From assembly GCA_944472155.2 (NCBI GenBank), contig OX235279.1, positions 55,959,564 to 56,023,563 on the forward strand: 64,000 nt of DNA, written 5' to 3'. This stretch comes from Trichobilharzia szidati (Eukaryota > Platyhelminthes > Trematoda > Strigeidida > Schistosomatidae). Under the pieces are notes generated by a model, which was not told the origin of the DNA, searched no databases, and was given only the letters and a program-made list of their open reading frames with translations. The position numbers were made by a program, and so were the translations under genes. Below are positions 51,935 to 64,000 of this stretch, piece by piece; within the stretch, counting starts at the first letter, position 1; each line of letters opens with the position of its first letter.

Positions 51935-53690
51935 AGGGAACCACTGAGAAACAGGAAGTGATGGACAACAAATAAAACGATGGGCTGATCACTTCAAAGG
52001 ACTCTTGAATCGACCATCATCTGCGACTCGCCCAGAAATTCACCACCACCAACAGCACACACAGAGCTGCGTGCCAGTGAACACCAATCCTCTGGCGAGA
52101 CCGGAAATCTTGAATGCGTTCAACCTACTGAAATCCAGCTGAGAAGGCTGCAGGACCAGACGGAATTTCCCCTACCCCAGAAGCACTGAAAACGAACCCA
52201 GAGACTGCGGTAGCCGTGCTCACGCCATTACTACAAAAGTTTTGGAAAGAAGGAAAGGTGCCCATCAATTGAAAGGAAGGCTAGCTACCTTGTCAAGATA
52301 CCAAAGAAAGGCGACTCAGGCCTCACTCTGCAAGAACTGGTGTGGAATAATGCTGTTGTTCACGCCAAGTAAAGTACTAAGTCGCATCATCCTGGAGAGA
52401 ATAGAAGATGCACTGGATGCAGAACTCCGCCCACCAGAACAAGCTGGATTCAGCAAAGGCAAATCATGTGCTGATCAAATTGCAGGTATTCGCATCGTCA
52501 TCACAGAACAAAGCATGGAATGCCAGTCAAACCTCTCCCTCAACCTCATCGACTTCGAAAACGCCTTCACCAGACAGCGTCGAACGAGAAGTTATTTGGA
52601 AACTGCTTCAACACTACGGCGTGCAGTGCCCAAGTCTCTATCAACCTCATTCAACAGCTGGCTATATGACAATGCAACGTTTCAGGTGATCCACAACCGA
52701 AAACTCAGAGAAGCCTACCTTTGGAGTGAATGCAGGAGTAAGAGAAGGCTGCCTATTGTCACCGATGACGTACTTCATTGTAGTGAACTGGAATACGCAT
52801 CAGACTGTGTATGGGGAGTGAGAAGACAGGAATACGTTCGACTGGCTTAAAAGAAGACTCTAGAACATGTGGATTTCACAGGTGGATGAATTGTCTCTAA
52901 TGTCACAGAAAGTCGAAGACTTAGAGGCAGGCGAAAAACAACAAACTGGTTGAAGAAGCAGCCAGAAAAGACGGGACTGCAGGTGAACATAGAGAAGACG
53001 GAGGTGATGAAGATCACCGACCAACCAACAGCAACAACAATCAGCACGAATCATCATCAAAAAGAGAGATTTGACAGAGGGGGCTTCCTTCACTTATCTA
53101 GCCAGGAAGCACGGTTTCAACCACAGACAGGCAGAACGGATGACGATGTCAAAACCAGAATCGGGAAGGCAATATACACCTTCAATGACCTGAAACCAGT
53201 TTGGAAATTTTCTGAACAAGACTAGGACTTTCAACACATACGTGAAGTCAGTCAGTTTTTCTATGTGGATTAAAAACTTGGCGTGCTTGTCACGGAAAGG
53301 ACCTCCAACAGGTTGCAGACTTTTATCAACAGCTGCCTTCACTGGCTCCACATTGGAGATCAAATGGCCGGCCAGAAGGACTTAGCAACAAGAAACTCTG
53401 GCACCAAACTAACCGAGAGCCGATCGCTCAAAAATTATGCAGAAGAAAATGAAGATGGATTGGACATACGCTAAGGAGGCCGTCGAATGATAGCGCGCTC
53501 AATGTAGGCCATCATTCCAGTGGAATCCCAATGGGAAGCGGTGGAGTGGTTCGACGGTGTGAGGGATACATGGAGGAGATCGTGTGAGGAGATGAAAGAT
53601 TATGGGCAATCGTGGACCCAGCTGAATAGGACAACAGAAAATATAACAAAATGGAGATGTGTTGTTGAAGTACTGTGTTCCAGAAAATAT
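51935..53690 (+). pseudogene. RTE-clade retrotransposon copy A, decayed, 5'-truncated
   Basis: This is part of the reverse transcriptase and the C-terminal domain of an RTE-type LINE. It is collinear with copy B, which follows. Visible pieces are KNWCGIMLL, PSKVLSRIILERIEDALDAE, EQAGFSKGKSCADQI and LNLIDFENAF (B has DFEKAF). Later come VNIEKTEVMKI and the tail block with WRRSCEEMKD-like residues at 53570-53650. Frames shift many times and stops are common, so it is old. The 3' end is cut at about 53690, where copy B begins. Confidence 0.8.
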
Positions 53691-53694
53691 ATAT

Positions 53695-55515
53695 GAAATA
53701 GTTTATGAAGCCATGGCAAGTAAAGCAGAACAAGCTGCAGGCAAAGGAGACCTCGCAACACTCTATCAAACAACTAGGCACCTATCGGGCAAACGTTTGA
53801 CACAAATTAAGCCGGTGAAGAATGACAGTGGAAAGTCACTCACCAAAGAAGTGGAATAAAGGAAACACTGGGCTGAACACTCCAAAAGACTCCTAAATCG
53901 ACCACCACCTACAACGCGCCCAACAATAACAACAACGGAGACAGTGCTACTAGTGAATACCAACCCCCTGACGAAATCAGAAGTCCTGAAGGCAATCAAG
54001 ATGCTAAAAGCTGGAAAAGTAGCAGGACCAGATGGAATCCCCACAGAAGCATTGAAAATGGACCCAGAGACAACAGCGGACTTGATGACACCACTACTGG
54101 AGAAGGTGTGGAAAGAAGGCAAGGTACTCGTGGATTGGAAGAAAGGATACTTATTCAAACTACCAAAGAAAAGAGACTTAAGTCAATGCAAGAACTGGCG
54201 CGGAATTATGCTCCTGTCCATCCCAAGCAAAATACTAAGCTGCATCATCCTGCAGAGAATCAAACAAGGCCTGGATGAAAAACTTCGACCGGAACAGGCT
54301 GGATTCAGGAGAAACAAGTCATGCATTGATCAGATCGCCACATTACGGATCATCATTGAACAAAGCTTGGAATAGCAGTCACCTCTCTATCTCAACTTCA
54401 TCGACTTTGAAAAGGCCTTCGACAGCGTCGATCGAGAGGTGCTTTGGCAACTACTAAGCTACTACGGGGCGCCACCGACAATTATACATCTCATCCAACA
54501 GCTGTACGACAATGCTGCATGCCAAGTAATCCACAACGGGAAACTTACGGAATCCTGAGAAGTGAGGACAGGAGTAAGACAAGGCTGCCTACTATCGCCA
54601 ATGATTTTCCTGATTGTAGTAGATTGGATAATGCGACAAACAGCGGGCAATGAGGAAACAGGCATAAAATGGACTCACAGAAAAAACTTGGAGGATCTGG
54701 ACTTCGTCGATGATATATGTCTGATTTCCCACAAACTGGAAGATATGCAAGCGAAAAGCAACAAGTTGGCAGAAGAAGCATCCAGAGAAGATAGGACTTC
54801 AGGTGAACATAGAGAAAACAGAAGTGATGAAGATTCCTGGACAAGAACAACAACAACAGACAACGATCAGCATAAATGGGAGGAACCTGAAAGAAACAAC
54901 CTCCTTCACCTACCTGGGAAGCATCGTTTCAACTACAGGCGGAACTGACGAGGATATCAAAGCAAGAATCGGAGAAGCAAGACAAGCTTTCACTACTCTC
55001 AAGTCTGTGTGGAGGTCAACAACACTCAGCATCAAAAATAAGTTCCGGATTTTCAACTCCAATGTGAAGTCAGTGCTACTATACGGATCAGAGACTTGGC
55101 GCGTCATAAAGAGCATCTCAAACAAGCTACAGACCTTCATTAACAGCTGTCTTCGCTCAATACTCAAGATCAGATGGCCAGCCAGAAAAGATCAGCAACA
55201 GAGATCTCTGGGAGCGAACCAACCAGGAACCAATTGTGAAACAAATAGGCGGGAAGAAATGGAGATGGATTGGCCATACTCTGAGGAAACCATCAAATGA
55301 CATCACTAGACAAGCCATTGCTCGAGTGGAACCCGAATGGGAAGTGGCGAGTTGGTCGTCCAAGGGTGACTTGGAGGAGGTCATGTGAAGAGGAGATGAA
55401 AGCGTGTGGGCAAACTTGGAGCCAGGTGAAGACTCTAGCAGAGAACCGAACGGAATGGAGACGCACGGCTGAAGCCCTATGTTCCTCTAGGAATTAAAGG
55501 AAACAATAATAATTA
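53695..55515 (+). pseudogene. RTE-clade retrotransposon copy B, 5'-truncated, disrupted
   Basis: This is the C-terminal two thirds of an RTE polyprotein: linker (GKGDLATLYQTTRHLSGKR), reverse transcriptase (KNWRGIMLLSIPSKILS, EQAGFRRNKSCIDQIATL, NFIDFEKAFDSVDREVLW, VRTGVRQGCLLSPMIF), catalytic box LDFVDD, thumb (FTYLGSIVSTTGGTDEDI) and C-terminal block ([26 protein letters not shown]). The usual Ala of the (Y/F)ADD box is Val here. Stops interrupt near 53857, 54373 and 54556, and there are at least two frameshifts, near 54780 and 55270. The 3' tail at 55470-55515 has GCCCTATGTTCCTCTAGGAA and AAT repeats. It lies head to tail behind copy A, probably by insertion into A's 3' end. It resembles the SR2 class of schistosome RTE elements in type only. 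Confidence 0.85.
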
Positions 55516-58100
55516 TACTTTAGCGGTAGTGAGAGGATATTTAGTAACACACAAACGACAGCTGTTTCAGAAACTGGTTCCGGCCAGAAATAGTTTGTGA
55601 TCTGAGCAGTTTCGGAACACACCTTCTATTATCTGACGTGCAACTTATTGAAATGTCTAGAGGCTTCACTTCATACATGCAGTTCTGCTTCTGACACTAT
55701 GACTTTTGTTTGGCGAGTTTCACTGAGGCAATTTGGTTGGTGGTAAAACTCACCCTGCCATACGTAGACTCGTACACAGAGACGCTGAAAAGGTAACGTC
55801 TTCCTAGGTAGTTAGTTCTTGGTAATATAGAAAGTTCTGGCAGAATACAATGAAGTGATGTTAATTGAGGTCCAGTAGAACAAGGCAGGAAAAAAGTTGT
55901 GTGAGTAACTTGATATGATTATGAGCAACAGTACTGTATAACACTGTGTGATTTATCAAAATAAAACCTTATCCATAATGGGGAACAAGGCAGCATTGGA
56001 TTTCGAGCTTAGTGTGACACAATCGCCACTTAAGCCAGATGTCGGAGTACCATACATTTGTTTATTGTCCAACTTTCGTCAGCGTTCGAACATTGTATAA
56101 AGATCACATGTTAGATATTACAGTGGAGGAAGAATTTCTAAGAGCAGATACTCAACAACTTTAAAGTGTAAGAACAAACTAAAGTTTCGAATAAATTATA
56201 AACGGTTGAGGAAGATAAAGACAACAAAAATTTAATAGCCATAGATATAATTCAGGATAATCAAAAACCAGAACAACAATATAATCATAATAATGATAGA
56301 GAGATTAATACCAAAATATAATATCCAAAACACAGCCATTGTAATAAGCTGCATGACAGTTCAATTGAATCAAGTTTATTGAATTACTGTATCACAGGTA
56401 ATGAAACGGCTGAGGCATTGTTTGGAAGTGCAATCTGAAGAAAATGGTCATTTTTAGAAGCCATCCTTCAAGCATGGGATTTGAATTTTGTTGTGTAAAT
56501 GTATCAACGCAGTATCACGACCTGTATTCCAATGTTTTTAGTGACCAAAACAAGTTTATACTCATTTCTTCACTTTAGAATAAATCCTACTCCAGGTGAA
56601 ATTAGTTTATAAGATTTTTGTAGTCCAAATTATGAAAGCGTGGTCACAAAATATTGCGATTAAGAGCTGTCTGCAATCGAAAATCGTAAACAACAATTTA
56701 CGTCAATGTTTATGTCTCGAATCGGGGTCATGGGAAAAAACAATAACAAAGCTTAATCTTGAGGAACTCAGCAACCAATCACAGCAGACTTAACGTGTGC
56801 AGATACGATTCGCAGATACATGGCTTAACTTTCTAAGAAACGGTCACAAGCAGTACAGGATAACCTTCAGCAAGAAAACAACCAATCAGAGGACGTTGCT
56901 TCTCTGCTAATCATATATCTTGATTTTCTTAATAAACGATCCGTTCCCTGGCCCTTGTCTTCTATCGTTACATCAGTATTTCCAAGTTCACACACTCCGC
57001 ATTTCCAGGTCATTTATGGGCAAACACTAATATTGAAATATATAAAACAGGTATTCTAACATCACAAGAAATGTATTTTCTTTTCATATCACATAAATTT
57101 AGGCCTGAGGAAGAATGACAAGTTTTCCTTTTAGGGAAATTAAAATGCTGATGCGACAGAAACTCCCCTAAGTGAAGATAAGAAGATATCTACCGATCAA
57201 ATAATCGAGATACTATTCGTCATAACTATAAAGTGCTGCTTTATTCTAACAGTATATTTTTAAAATGCGGAGTAATAAACTAGTGTGTAATCCGAGGTGA
57301 CAAAAGTGCCCACAAATTACTATCAGACACAGTTATTGTGAGAATCCCTTTTTTTATACTAATAATGAAAACCGAAGAAGAATTAATCGTCACTACTGAT
57401 ACGTTTTGCGTTCCTTTAAAATGCGTAGGTGAACTTGATTACATTGGCAACTTAGCAGTATCTGTCATCTGTCTAATAAACGACAGCATATCACACAAAA
57501 AGCTTGATACATTTTATTTCAGAGTGACGTGTATACTTGTAAAAGAAACTAAATTCATTAGGAACATTCACTGATGAGTTTCAAACTATCCATAAAATAC
57601 CTTTGTATTTATGATGAATACAGTTAAGTGTAGAGTAGTCAGTCATTAGTAATACATTGAAATTACACATATTTAGATCAGAGGTTCAACAACTTAGACA
57701 TACAGCCAACTAAAGCTGAACTCATGTGATCCACTGAAAGCAGCTATTAAACAGTGACTCAAGTAAAGAGTTAACAATTTCTTATTTATTACAGACTTTC
57801 TGATCATGGTAAAACTTTGCACAAAATTTCATCACTTCAGCTTGAAACACTTCAAAAAGCCACAGAAAGAGTACGTAAGAGAAATGCAATATAATTATAA
57901 AAAATGGTGACGAATTCGTTACATATGGAAAAAAGAACAATTAAATTAAGATTGACAAATATTTTCAGATTCCGGAAAACGATAAGAAGTTAATACATCT
58001 ACGTCATTGGTGAAGATTCACTACCTAATCAACTGACTTCCCCTCCTTTACCAAACATCATACACCATAAACACTCGTCGTTGCTAAATATGCCGATCCG
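55516..58100. other. Non-coding stretch, nothing recognised
   Basis: Frames of 65 aa (56596-56793) and 78 aa (57338-57574) show no domain or splice partners. No repeat ends recognised. Confidence 0.4.
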
Positions 58101-58119
58101 TTTAACACATCAACTTGAC

Positions 58120-58172
58120 ACTTCAAATTGAAGTATGCGCTGAAGATGTCACCTAGTAGGGTGGTGAAAGCT
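58120..58172 (+). other. Hairpin / CTGAAGA / hairpin / GAAA module
   Basis: Perfect hairpin ACTTCAA-A-TTGAAGT (58120-58134), 5 nt, CTGAAGA (58140-58146), one base, hairpin GTCACC-TAGTAG-GGTGGT with two G-U pairs (58148-58165), then GAAAG. Element order and spacing equal those of the satellite leader. A 96-aa frame overlaps it (58128-58418), but I see no family for that. Confidence 0.45.
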
Positions 58173-58479
58173 TCGCAAATTAACTATCCAGCTCAGAGAA
58201 CACAACCACATCAACTTGACAAACATAGTATCTATGATTCTGTAATTACTATGCGGAACATGGACAATCTATTGAAAACAAGTATACTGCAAGAGCTGCA
58301 GTTTTTTGTTATCTACTTTCAACACAGATGTCTCGGCAGTAAAGTAGGCATAAATAGATTGCTGCGTAGTGAGTACACCTTTTTAAAAACCAAGTTAACA
58401 CAGCAGCGCCAAAGATAATATGAACTGGTAAATGTCGAATATACTTTCCGTGTCCGTCCTGAAAATTCGTCAGCAATCA

Positions 58480-58745
58480 GTTAGTTAGGGCTGAAACAGA
58501 ATGATGTACTTCCTCGGCACTTCTATGGCATCTCTCAATCGACGGAGTCAAATATCGCCTTTAGGCCAAGAAATATGCCAAGTGTGGTCTAGGACATGTT
58601 AAAGGATGAAGATATGCTGAGTGTACTGTTGTCGGAGCCTAAATCTTTTCCGGTATTCATAAACTCCTGACATAGTCTTTGCCTGACTATGGGTCCTAGG
58701 GTCTTCAGTACCACTATAGTCAAACACATTCTCCTGTGAATACAC
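58480..58745 (-). pseudogene. RTE fragment of the family seen at 62-64 kb
   Basis: The DNA follows 63220-63480 in the same order and orientation: the segment with TCGACGGAGTC and GGCCAAGAAATAT matches the DLQAAFDSVD-coding region there, and the segment up to CACATTCTCCTGTG matches the NHRGIRLTNIVSKILG-coding region. It has many stops and is old and partial. Confidence 0.65.
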
Positions 58746-58859
58746 TTCAAGATTATTTCACTACATAAAATATAAAGTAATTTGACAACTGATTCAGCAT
58801 TATAAACTGGACGGCTGTCAACATTGATAAACCCCATTCTACAGCTAAATGATGATGTT

Positions 58860-59680
58860 ATACTCACAGAGAAAAGGTCACCGAAGTTCTCGAAGTATAG
58901 ACAAGTGCAAGACTGACCACCAGTCATCTTTCTGATTGCGGTGGACTGGACTGTGCATACTTCGGACAGACCATAAGACCCTAGAAGTTCTAGATTCCTT
59001 GGATGAGTTACGCTTCCTGTCTGACAAACTCTAAGATTCATAAGCGAAAATCAACAAGCTGGCAGAAGAGGTGGCGAAGACTTCACTTCTTATAATCCAG
59101 ATAAGGCAGGGGTGATGGAGATACCTGACAACCAACAACAAGCGCCAAATAGGATAAATAGGAGAAAACTAAAAGAAGTCACATCTTAGGCGGTATCATC
59201 TCAAATACAGACGGCACGGATAAAAATGTTATAGATGGACAAGAAAGGATGGGGAAAGCAGGAGTTCATTACTTTGAAATCAGTGTGGAGATCTACACCA
59301 CTCAGCATTAAGGACAAGATATGGATTCCCATATTTGATGTGAAATTATTGCTTCTAAATGTTTCAACGCCTGGTGCGTGCACTACCGAAAGCATTTTCA
59401 ATAGTCTGCATATTTTCACCATTAGCTGCCTTCGCTAGATACTGTAAGTCAAATGGCCTGTCCAGAAAATTAAGCAAAAACATACCACATTTTTGGCTAG
59501 TGAAGGTTTGTACGTTGAACTATAGTATACGAAGTTGGCAGAATGATCTTGGTAGGCTGTGAATAATATTCCTGTGGCTTAAGTAGCTGACAATAGTCAC
59601 TGTTTTAAAAGCTGAATAGGATGCCGAAGAAAAATATCAGCAATTGGAGGAAAGAAAAGTGAAGATGGGTAATGAATAGA
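58860..59680 (+). pseudogene. RTE fragment of the copy A/B family
   Basis: Collinear with 54570-55270 of copy B: near 59270 the frame reads TLKSVWRSTPLSIKDKI where B has TLKSVWRSTTLSIKNKF. It covers the end of the reverse transcriptase and the following domain and is badly decayed. It abuts a fragment of another RTE family in the opposite orientation. Confidence 0.7.
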
Positions 59681-59699
59681 ACTTCATCTGTTAATAAAA

Positions 59700-61170
59700 G
59701 TCTGTGAGAGGTCATTGCCTTCCCGCCACCCACTAGATGCAAGTTGATCTATACTTCGAAGGGAAGTAGTATTGCGTGATTAGTTAACAGGAGAGCAGCT
59801 CAAAGTCAGTCTCACATGACCTGTCTGGAAGTGGAGTTAATGAAGAGAGATACCTTATTGCCTTTGATAAAGTCGAGAAGTACAATCTTTAAAGTTAATG
59901 TATTCAAACGCCTTCCCCAACGTGAAATATTAGCACTGCTGACATACTGGAGGGAAACACCTGCATCTCACTATACCCTGATCAGCCAGCAGTGTTAATT
60001 CATCCTCAGATTCCTACCATAGTACAAGCAACTTACTCTATGGCGGCAACCAATTTTTTGTTTAACAGCTACTCAACTGACTTTTAGAGAATGGCAAAAC
60101 CTATAAGAATACTCGCCCCAACCAGCATAGCTCATTAAGTTACTGAGATATGCTAACCTAACCACCACGCCAGAGCAGCTTTCGATACGATTTTCTTGTT
60201 AACTGTCTCCAAATAGTTAACATTATGCATACCACAAAGTGAAGTCATTATTATATAATAATGAAGCTCAGCAACTAAGTGTGCTTACTATATATTTGAC
60301 GAGTAAGAAATACACCATTTATTTGCTTATACCTTGCTTGGTACAGTAGTTTGAGTACGTGACTGAATACGGATCGACTGCTTAGACCTGGATATCTTTC
60401 ACTCAATAAACGCACAATATCCAGATGAACTATAATCACAATTACTCATGATAGTGCTGGTAGTATGACTTATAAACATAGTGATAATAAATTGACACAT
60501 GTTTGCATAGTAAATAATAAGTACATATGATCATTACAATGTAAAAAAAGAAATTCAATATTGTCCCACAAGCACACAAAATAACAATAGAGAATCAAAG
60601 TTATTCATAGAGTTTTACTAAATTACACATATTTTCAGGTATACTGGAAGGTAACGGACGAAATGACATCTGAAATAACAGTTGATGATAACAATCTTCT
60701 TCATTTCGCTAAGACATACGAAATGAACAAGAATACATTGCTTGGTTTCTTTTGTTATGAAAGTAAAACTGTCAAACAGAATTGTATTCAAACGAAATGA
60801 TATGATGATAGGCCTGAGTATGTATGTGATAAGTGAAAACAACATATGAAAAGAGAGAAAAAACCGATAAATGAGTAATTAAGTTATTGTTAGATAAGTT
60901 GTATGTATGTGTGTAAAATTAAAATGACAATCACTGCGATACAGAAATAGTTTTGATAACAGGTAATTAGCGCACAAGTAATAGAGAATACATAGCCATA
61001 AAATACTCTGGAAAAATATACCATATTAGGTAATATGAAATAGTATAGACATAGTATAAAGTATCGTTCATTTAGAACGATTCAACTTTTTAGCTGAAAT
61101 ATAAGCAACAACGAAAAACAAAAATTAGAATCTTCCAAATAATAATAGTTATGCCACAATAATCTCCACT
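59700..61170. other. Probable 3' UTR and downstream region of the CUE-domain gene
   Basis: AT-rich, without a credible frame. On the minus strand, AATAAA is present near 60317-60322, which could end a transcript of the gene whose stop is at 61171-61173; this is an inference. Confidence 0.3.
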
Positions 61171-61364
61171 TTATGTTTCATTTGTCATACGAAGTAATTC
61201 ACTGATAACCAATTCTCGATTCCCATGATGGGTTACCAAAAGAGATCGAATTGTATCATCTTCTACAGAGGGGAAAATTTCCCGTACTGCTTGAATATCT
61301 TCAGATGATATTGGTTTAGGCAACACTCTCATATCACCTATATGACCAAATCCAGGTTGGCAGT
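61171..61364 (-). CDS. Last coding exon of a CUE-domain protein, Tollip-like
   Basis: On the minus strand, an acceptor (ACCTTTATTTCAG, ending at 61365) opens an exon in phase 1. It encodes about 63 residues and ends with TAA at 61171-61173. Its C-terminal half is a CUE domain: EDIQAVREIFPSVEDDTI, then RSLLVTHHGNRELVISELLR, with the typical FP pair and the leucine-rich third helix. CUE domains bind ubiquitin. The closest pattern I know is the CUE domain at the very C-terminus of Tollip, an endosomal adaptor that links ubiquitinated cargo to sorting and damps Toll/IL-1 signalling; the domain also ends the protein here. The C2 domain and earlier exons were not found and should lie at higher coordinates, perhaps past the window. 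Other CUE proteins are possible. Confidence 0.68.
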
Positions 61365-62100
61365 CTGAAATAAAGGTATATTTGAGATATGACACAGACA
61401 GTTGCTAGTAGCAATAAGTGTGCTATTTTGAAGTGACAGTGATAAACGTATACAATTGTAAAAAGAGAGTATGTTACATCTTATTTAGTATTATATTGGT
61501 CGAGCTATCATTGACCTTTCTATGTAATATCAACACAGACAGTACACTGAACTCCAAACAAAACTAAGACTAATCATTTGATGCTATTTCATAAAATTCA
61601 TAACTCCCAATATAAGTTGTGTAGGATTTTAGATGGGCGTCCTTCAGATGTCGAATGTTAATGGGCGGAGGCAGCTTTCGGTGGTACAGCGTAAAACCGA
61701 TCAAAACAATTTGGAAATGTTTAGGCCACTTTCTACCAGGAATTCAAAATCACAACTGAAATTCATTTAGTTTACATAAGACTTACTTCTTACTCTGTTT
61801 TGAAGTGTATAAACTCAAACCAACGCGTTTTGACAATGTTTTACATTGTTACATTGTTCTAACAGTATCCATTTGTCTGTTTTAAAACGATTAAATAGTT
61901 TCACTGAACAGAAGTCTACTTTCTAGACTCGATCGATCGGTTTTCGACATAGAACTTTGCACATATGTGCGGCAGTTCAAGTCGCCACACTCCATGTAGC
62001 ACACAAAGCAAGAGAAGAAAGTAGGAGAAACGCATAATAGAAACAGTAAACAGACGTATGAGACAAAGGTATAGTAATAACGAAGAACAAAACAGTTTCA
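61365..62100. other. Intron or intergenic sequence upstream of the CUE exon
   Basis: No further exon of the CUE-domain gene is recognisable. The right part may include the 3' untranslated end of the RTE copy that follows. Confidence 0.35.
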
Positions 62101-64000
62101 TTGGAAATCATAAGTCACAAGGAGTGGATGCATCTGCGCTAGCCATTGAGAACGATTTTGAGCCATGTCACCAATTGTTTCCAACCTTCATTGGTTTTCA
62201 CCGTCCCGAGGACCCCAACCAGGAAGCCAGTCTACACCTTCCTACGTGGCTTAAACTAACTGTTGTAGATTTCATTGACTGGTGCCATGTTTTCGTTTGA
62301 CCACCGCTGGCTCTTTTCCAGCCTGACCCTATATCAGCTAACATTGCCAGTCGAGGAAGGCGATGACTAGGCATACGTAGCACATGTCCTAACCATCTCA
62401 GTCGATGTAACTTCACAACATCGTCGACTGATTTCCCCTTCCTACCTAGCACTCGACGCCTAACCACATTATTGCTCACTTTATTATACCACTTCACGCG
62501 GGAGTTAGAACGCAGACACCTATGATCGAAAACAGCAAATCTTTTCATGTCTTCCATTCTCAATGGCCACGTCTCACAGCCATAGAGGAGGACGCAGTGG
62601 ACTGCTGAGCAGCATACACGCCCTTTAGTCAATAGCCAGATATCACATCTACTCTAGAGATGATGCAAGTTGGTAAATGCAATACAAACCTTTTGCATCC
62701 ATGCTGAGATTTCGTCAGAGATCAACCCGTTGGGGCTGATGGTACTTCCCAAATAAGTGAAGCGGTCAACGTGCTCTACCACTTCACTTCCTATTTCTAA
62801 TCTAGGAGTCGGTGTAGTCCAATCCTGTAACATCATTTTGCATTTGGCGGCAGCGAATCGCATGATGACCATTCGAAGACAGTTCGCTGCTCAAGGTGTT
62901 CAGAAGACTCTGCATTTTATCAGCGTCTTCACCTAAGAGGGAGGACTATATCATCTGCATATTCTAAGTCAACGAGATTATTCCCTGGTAGCAAGTCAAT
63001 CCCTCAGTCGCTGAAGTGAGTCAGGGTTAAGTGCATTAGTACATCTATGATGAAGTTGAATAGAAATGGGGATAATGGGCATCCTTGACGGACGCCACTA
63101 GTCGTCACCACTTCAGATGACAACTCGCCGTAAGCCCTCACCTGGCTGCATGAGTACGCGTAGAGTGCCTTAATCAGTGCAATGTATTTTCTCGGGATTC
63201 CCTTTACAGCCAAGCATCGCCAGAGAACCTCTCGGTCGACAGAATCGAATGCCGCCTGTAGGTCAAGAAATATAACGACTGTTGGACGCCGGTAAGAATG
63301 CCTATGTTCTAGAATCTGTCAGAGGGTGAAGATATGATCAATACACCCTCTTCCTGATCTGAAGCCTGCCAGGTTTTCTCGTGTTTGTGCCTCCCAAGCA
63401 CCACATAGTCTACGCATGATTATTGAGCCTAGGATTTTAGATACTATATTAGTCAACCTAATCCCCCTGTGATTATCACAAGAAGACTTGTCTCCCTTCT
63501 TGTATATGGGGATAATCAATGACTTACACCAACCCGACGGGCAGACAGTAAACTGTCTCGACCGTACTTAAATACCTCTGGAGTCATTCCATCAGGTCCT
63601 GCTGCTTTGCGTTGCTTCAGATTAGTGACAACTTAAGTAACCTCAGTTAAGGAAGGAGGACCTGTGTCTATATCCCATTCGGGGAGGTGTTGGATGTTCG
63701 GCAGGTTAAGTGTGGCTGTAGGCCAATTAAACTGCTCCTCAAAGTGTTCCTCCAGCGTTTCAGTCGTCTATCCTCGGAGCTAATTATGGTGCCATTTTTC
63801 CCCGAGATTGTTTCGCTTATCATTTGCCTTTTGCCACCTGTTTCCCTGATAAGCCTGAATAGTTGTCTAGTGTTGCCAATCGCCGATGCCTTTTCCATCT
63901 CTTTCGCTTTTGTCGCCCACCACTGTTCACGGTCGTTGCGAAGACTTTTTTAGTCTTCGTTTAAGTACCTTTCGCTCCTCATCATAATCGGAGCTCGCTG
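62100..64000 (-). pseudogene. RTE-clade retrotransposon copy D, minus strand, runs off the window
   Basis: Reading leftward from 64000: a linker (EKASAIGNTRQLFRLIRETG), the AAGPDGMTPEVF block near 63580, then reverse transcriptase: IPIYKKGDKSSCDNHRGIRL, AGFRSGRGCIDHIFTL, VVIFLDLQAAFDSVD, TTSGVRQGCPLSPFLF and the catalytic LEYADD (near 62950-62964). The thumb (DRFTYLGSTISPNG) and a C-terminal domain (LLYGCETWPLRMEDMKR, LRWLGHVLRMPSHRLPR) follow, ending near 62150. Stops or frameshifts interrupt near 63770, 63600, 63320, 63005, 62940 and 62650. The catalytic YADD is kept. It is a different RTE family from copies A and B. The 5' part lies outside the window. Confidence 0.85.

Noticed and set aside
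58128..58418. 96-codon frame as a gene
   Set aside because: It begins inside a structured hairpin module and shows no domain, signal sequence or splice context.

Overview
The window reads as eukaryotic, and specifically as a schistosome-type trematode genome. It is AT-rich, it carries CR1-type and RTE-type non-LTR retrotransposons and tRNA-headed SINEs, and it has genes split by very short introns (one of 35 nt here), a known schistosome habit. I cannot name the species.

Layout. 1-1253 is AT-rich unique sequence with no gene I can support, followed by a 500-N scaffold gap (1254-1753). From 1754 to about 34,400 lies one macrosatellite of a 787-bp unit. The left arm (1754-27882) holds 33 full units with their open frame on the minus strand. 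At 27880-27882 the array flips, and the right arm (to about 34,400) holds 8 full units on the plus strand, so the arms are transcribed away from each other if transcribed at all. Every unit carries a 125-codon frame, a TATA box about 120 bp upstream, a leader with three short hairpins, and overlapping AATAAA signals just after the stop. Unit spacing is exactly 787 bp throughout, and 40 of 41 proteins are identical. Nearly all coding differences I found are silent. This is the most interesting object in the window. A diverged, non-repeated relative of its start and leader lies at 43.6 kb.

34.4-45.9 kb is mostly non-coding. It holds a small minus-strand gene or gene relic in three exons (35098-35590), a tRNA-headed SINE with an RTE-like tail (37.3 kb), an element with 250-bp perfect inverted ends (39556-40467), and two copies of a second tRNA-headed SINE (41.5 and 43.4 kb).

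45.9-50.0 kb is a near full-length CR1-type LINE: a PHD-finger ORF1 and an endonuclease/reverse transcriptase ORF2. It is broken by one nonsense codon, two frameshifts and a third SINE copy. 51.9-55.5 kb holds two head-to-tail decayed RTE copies. 58.5-59.7 kb joins fragments of two RTE families in opposite orientation. 62.1-64.0 kb is a further RTE copy on the minus strand, running off the window. Between them, 61171-61364 (minus) is the last coding exon of a CUE-domain protein resembling Tollip, the only clear conserved host protein here.
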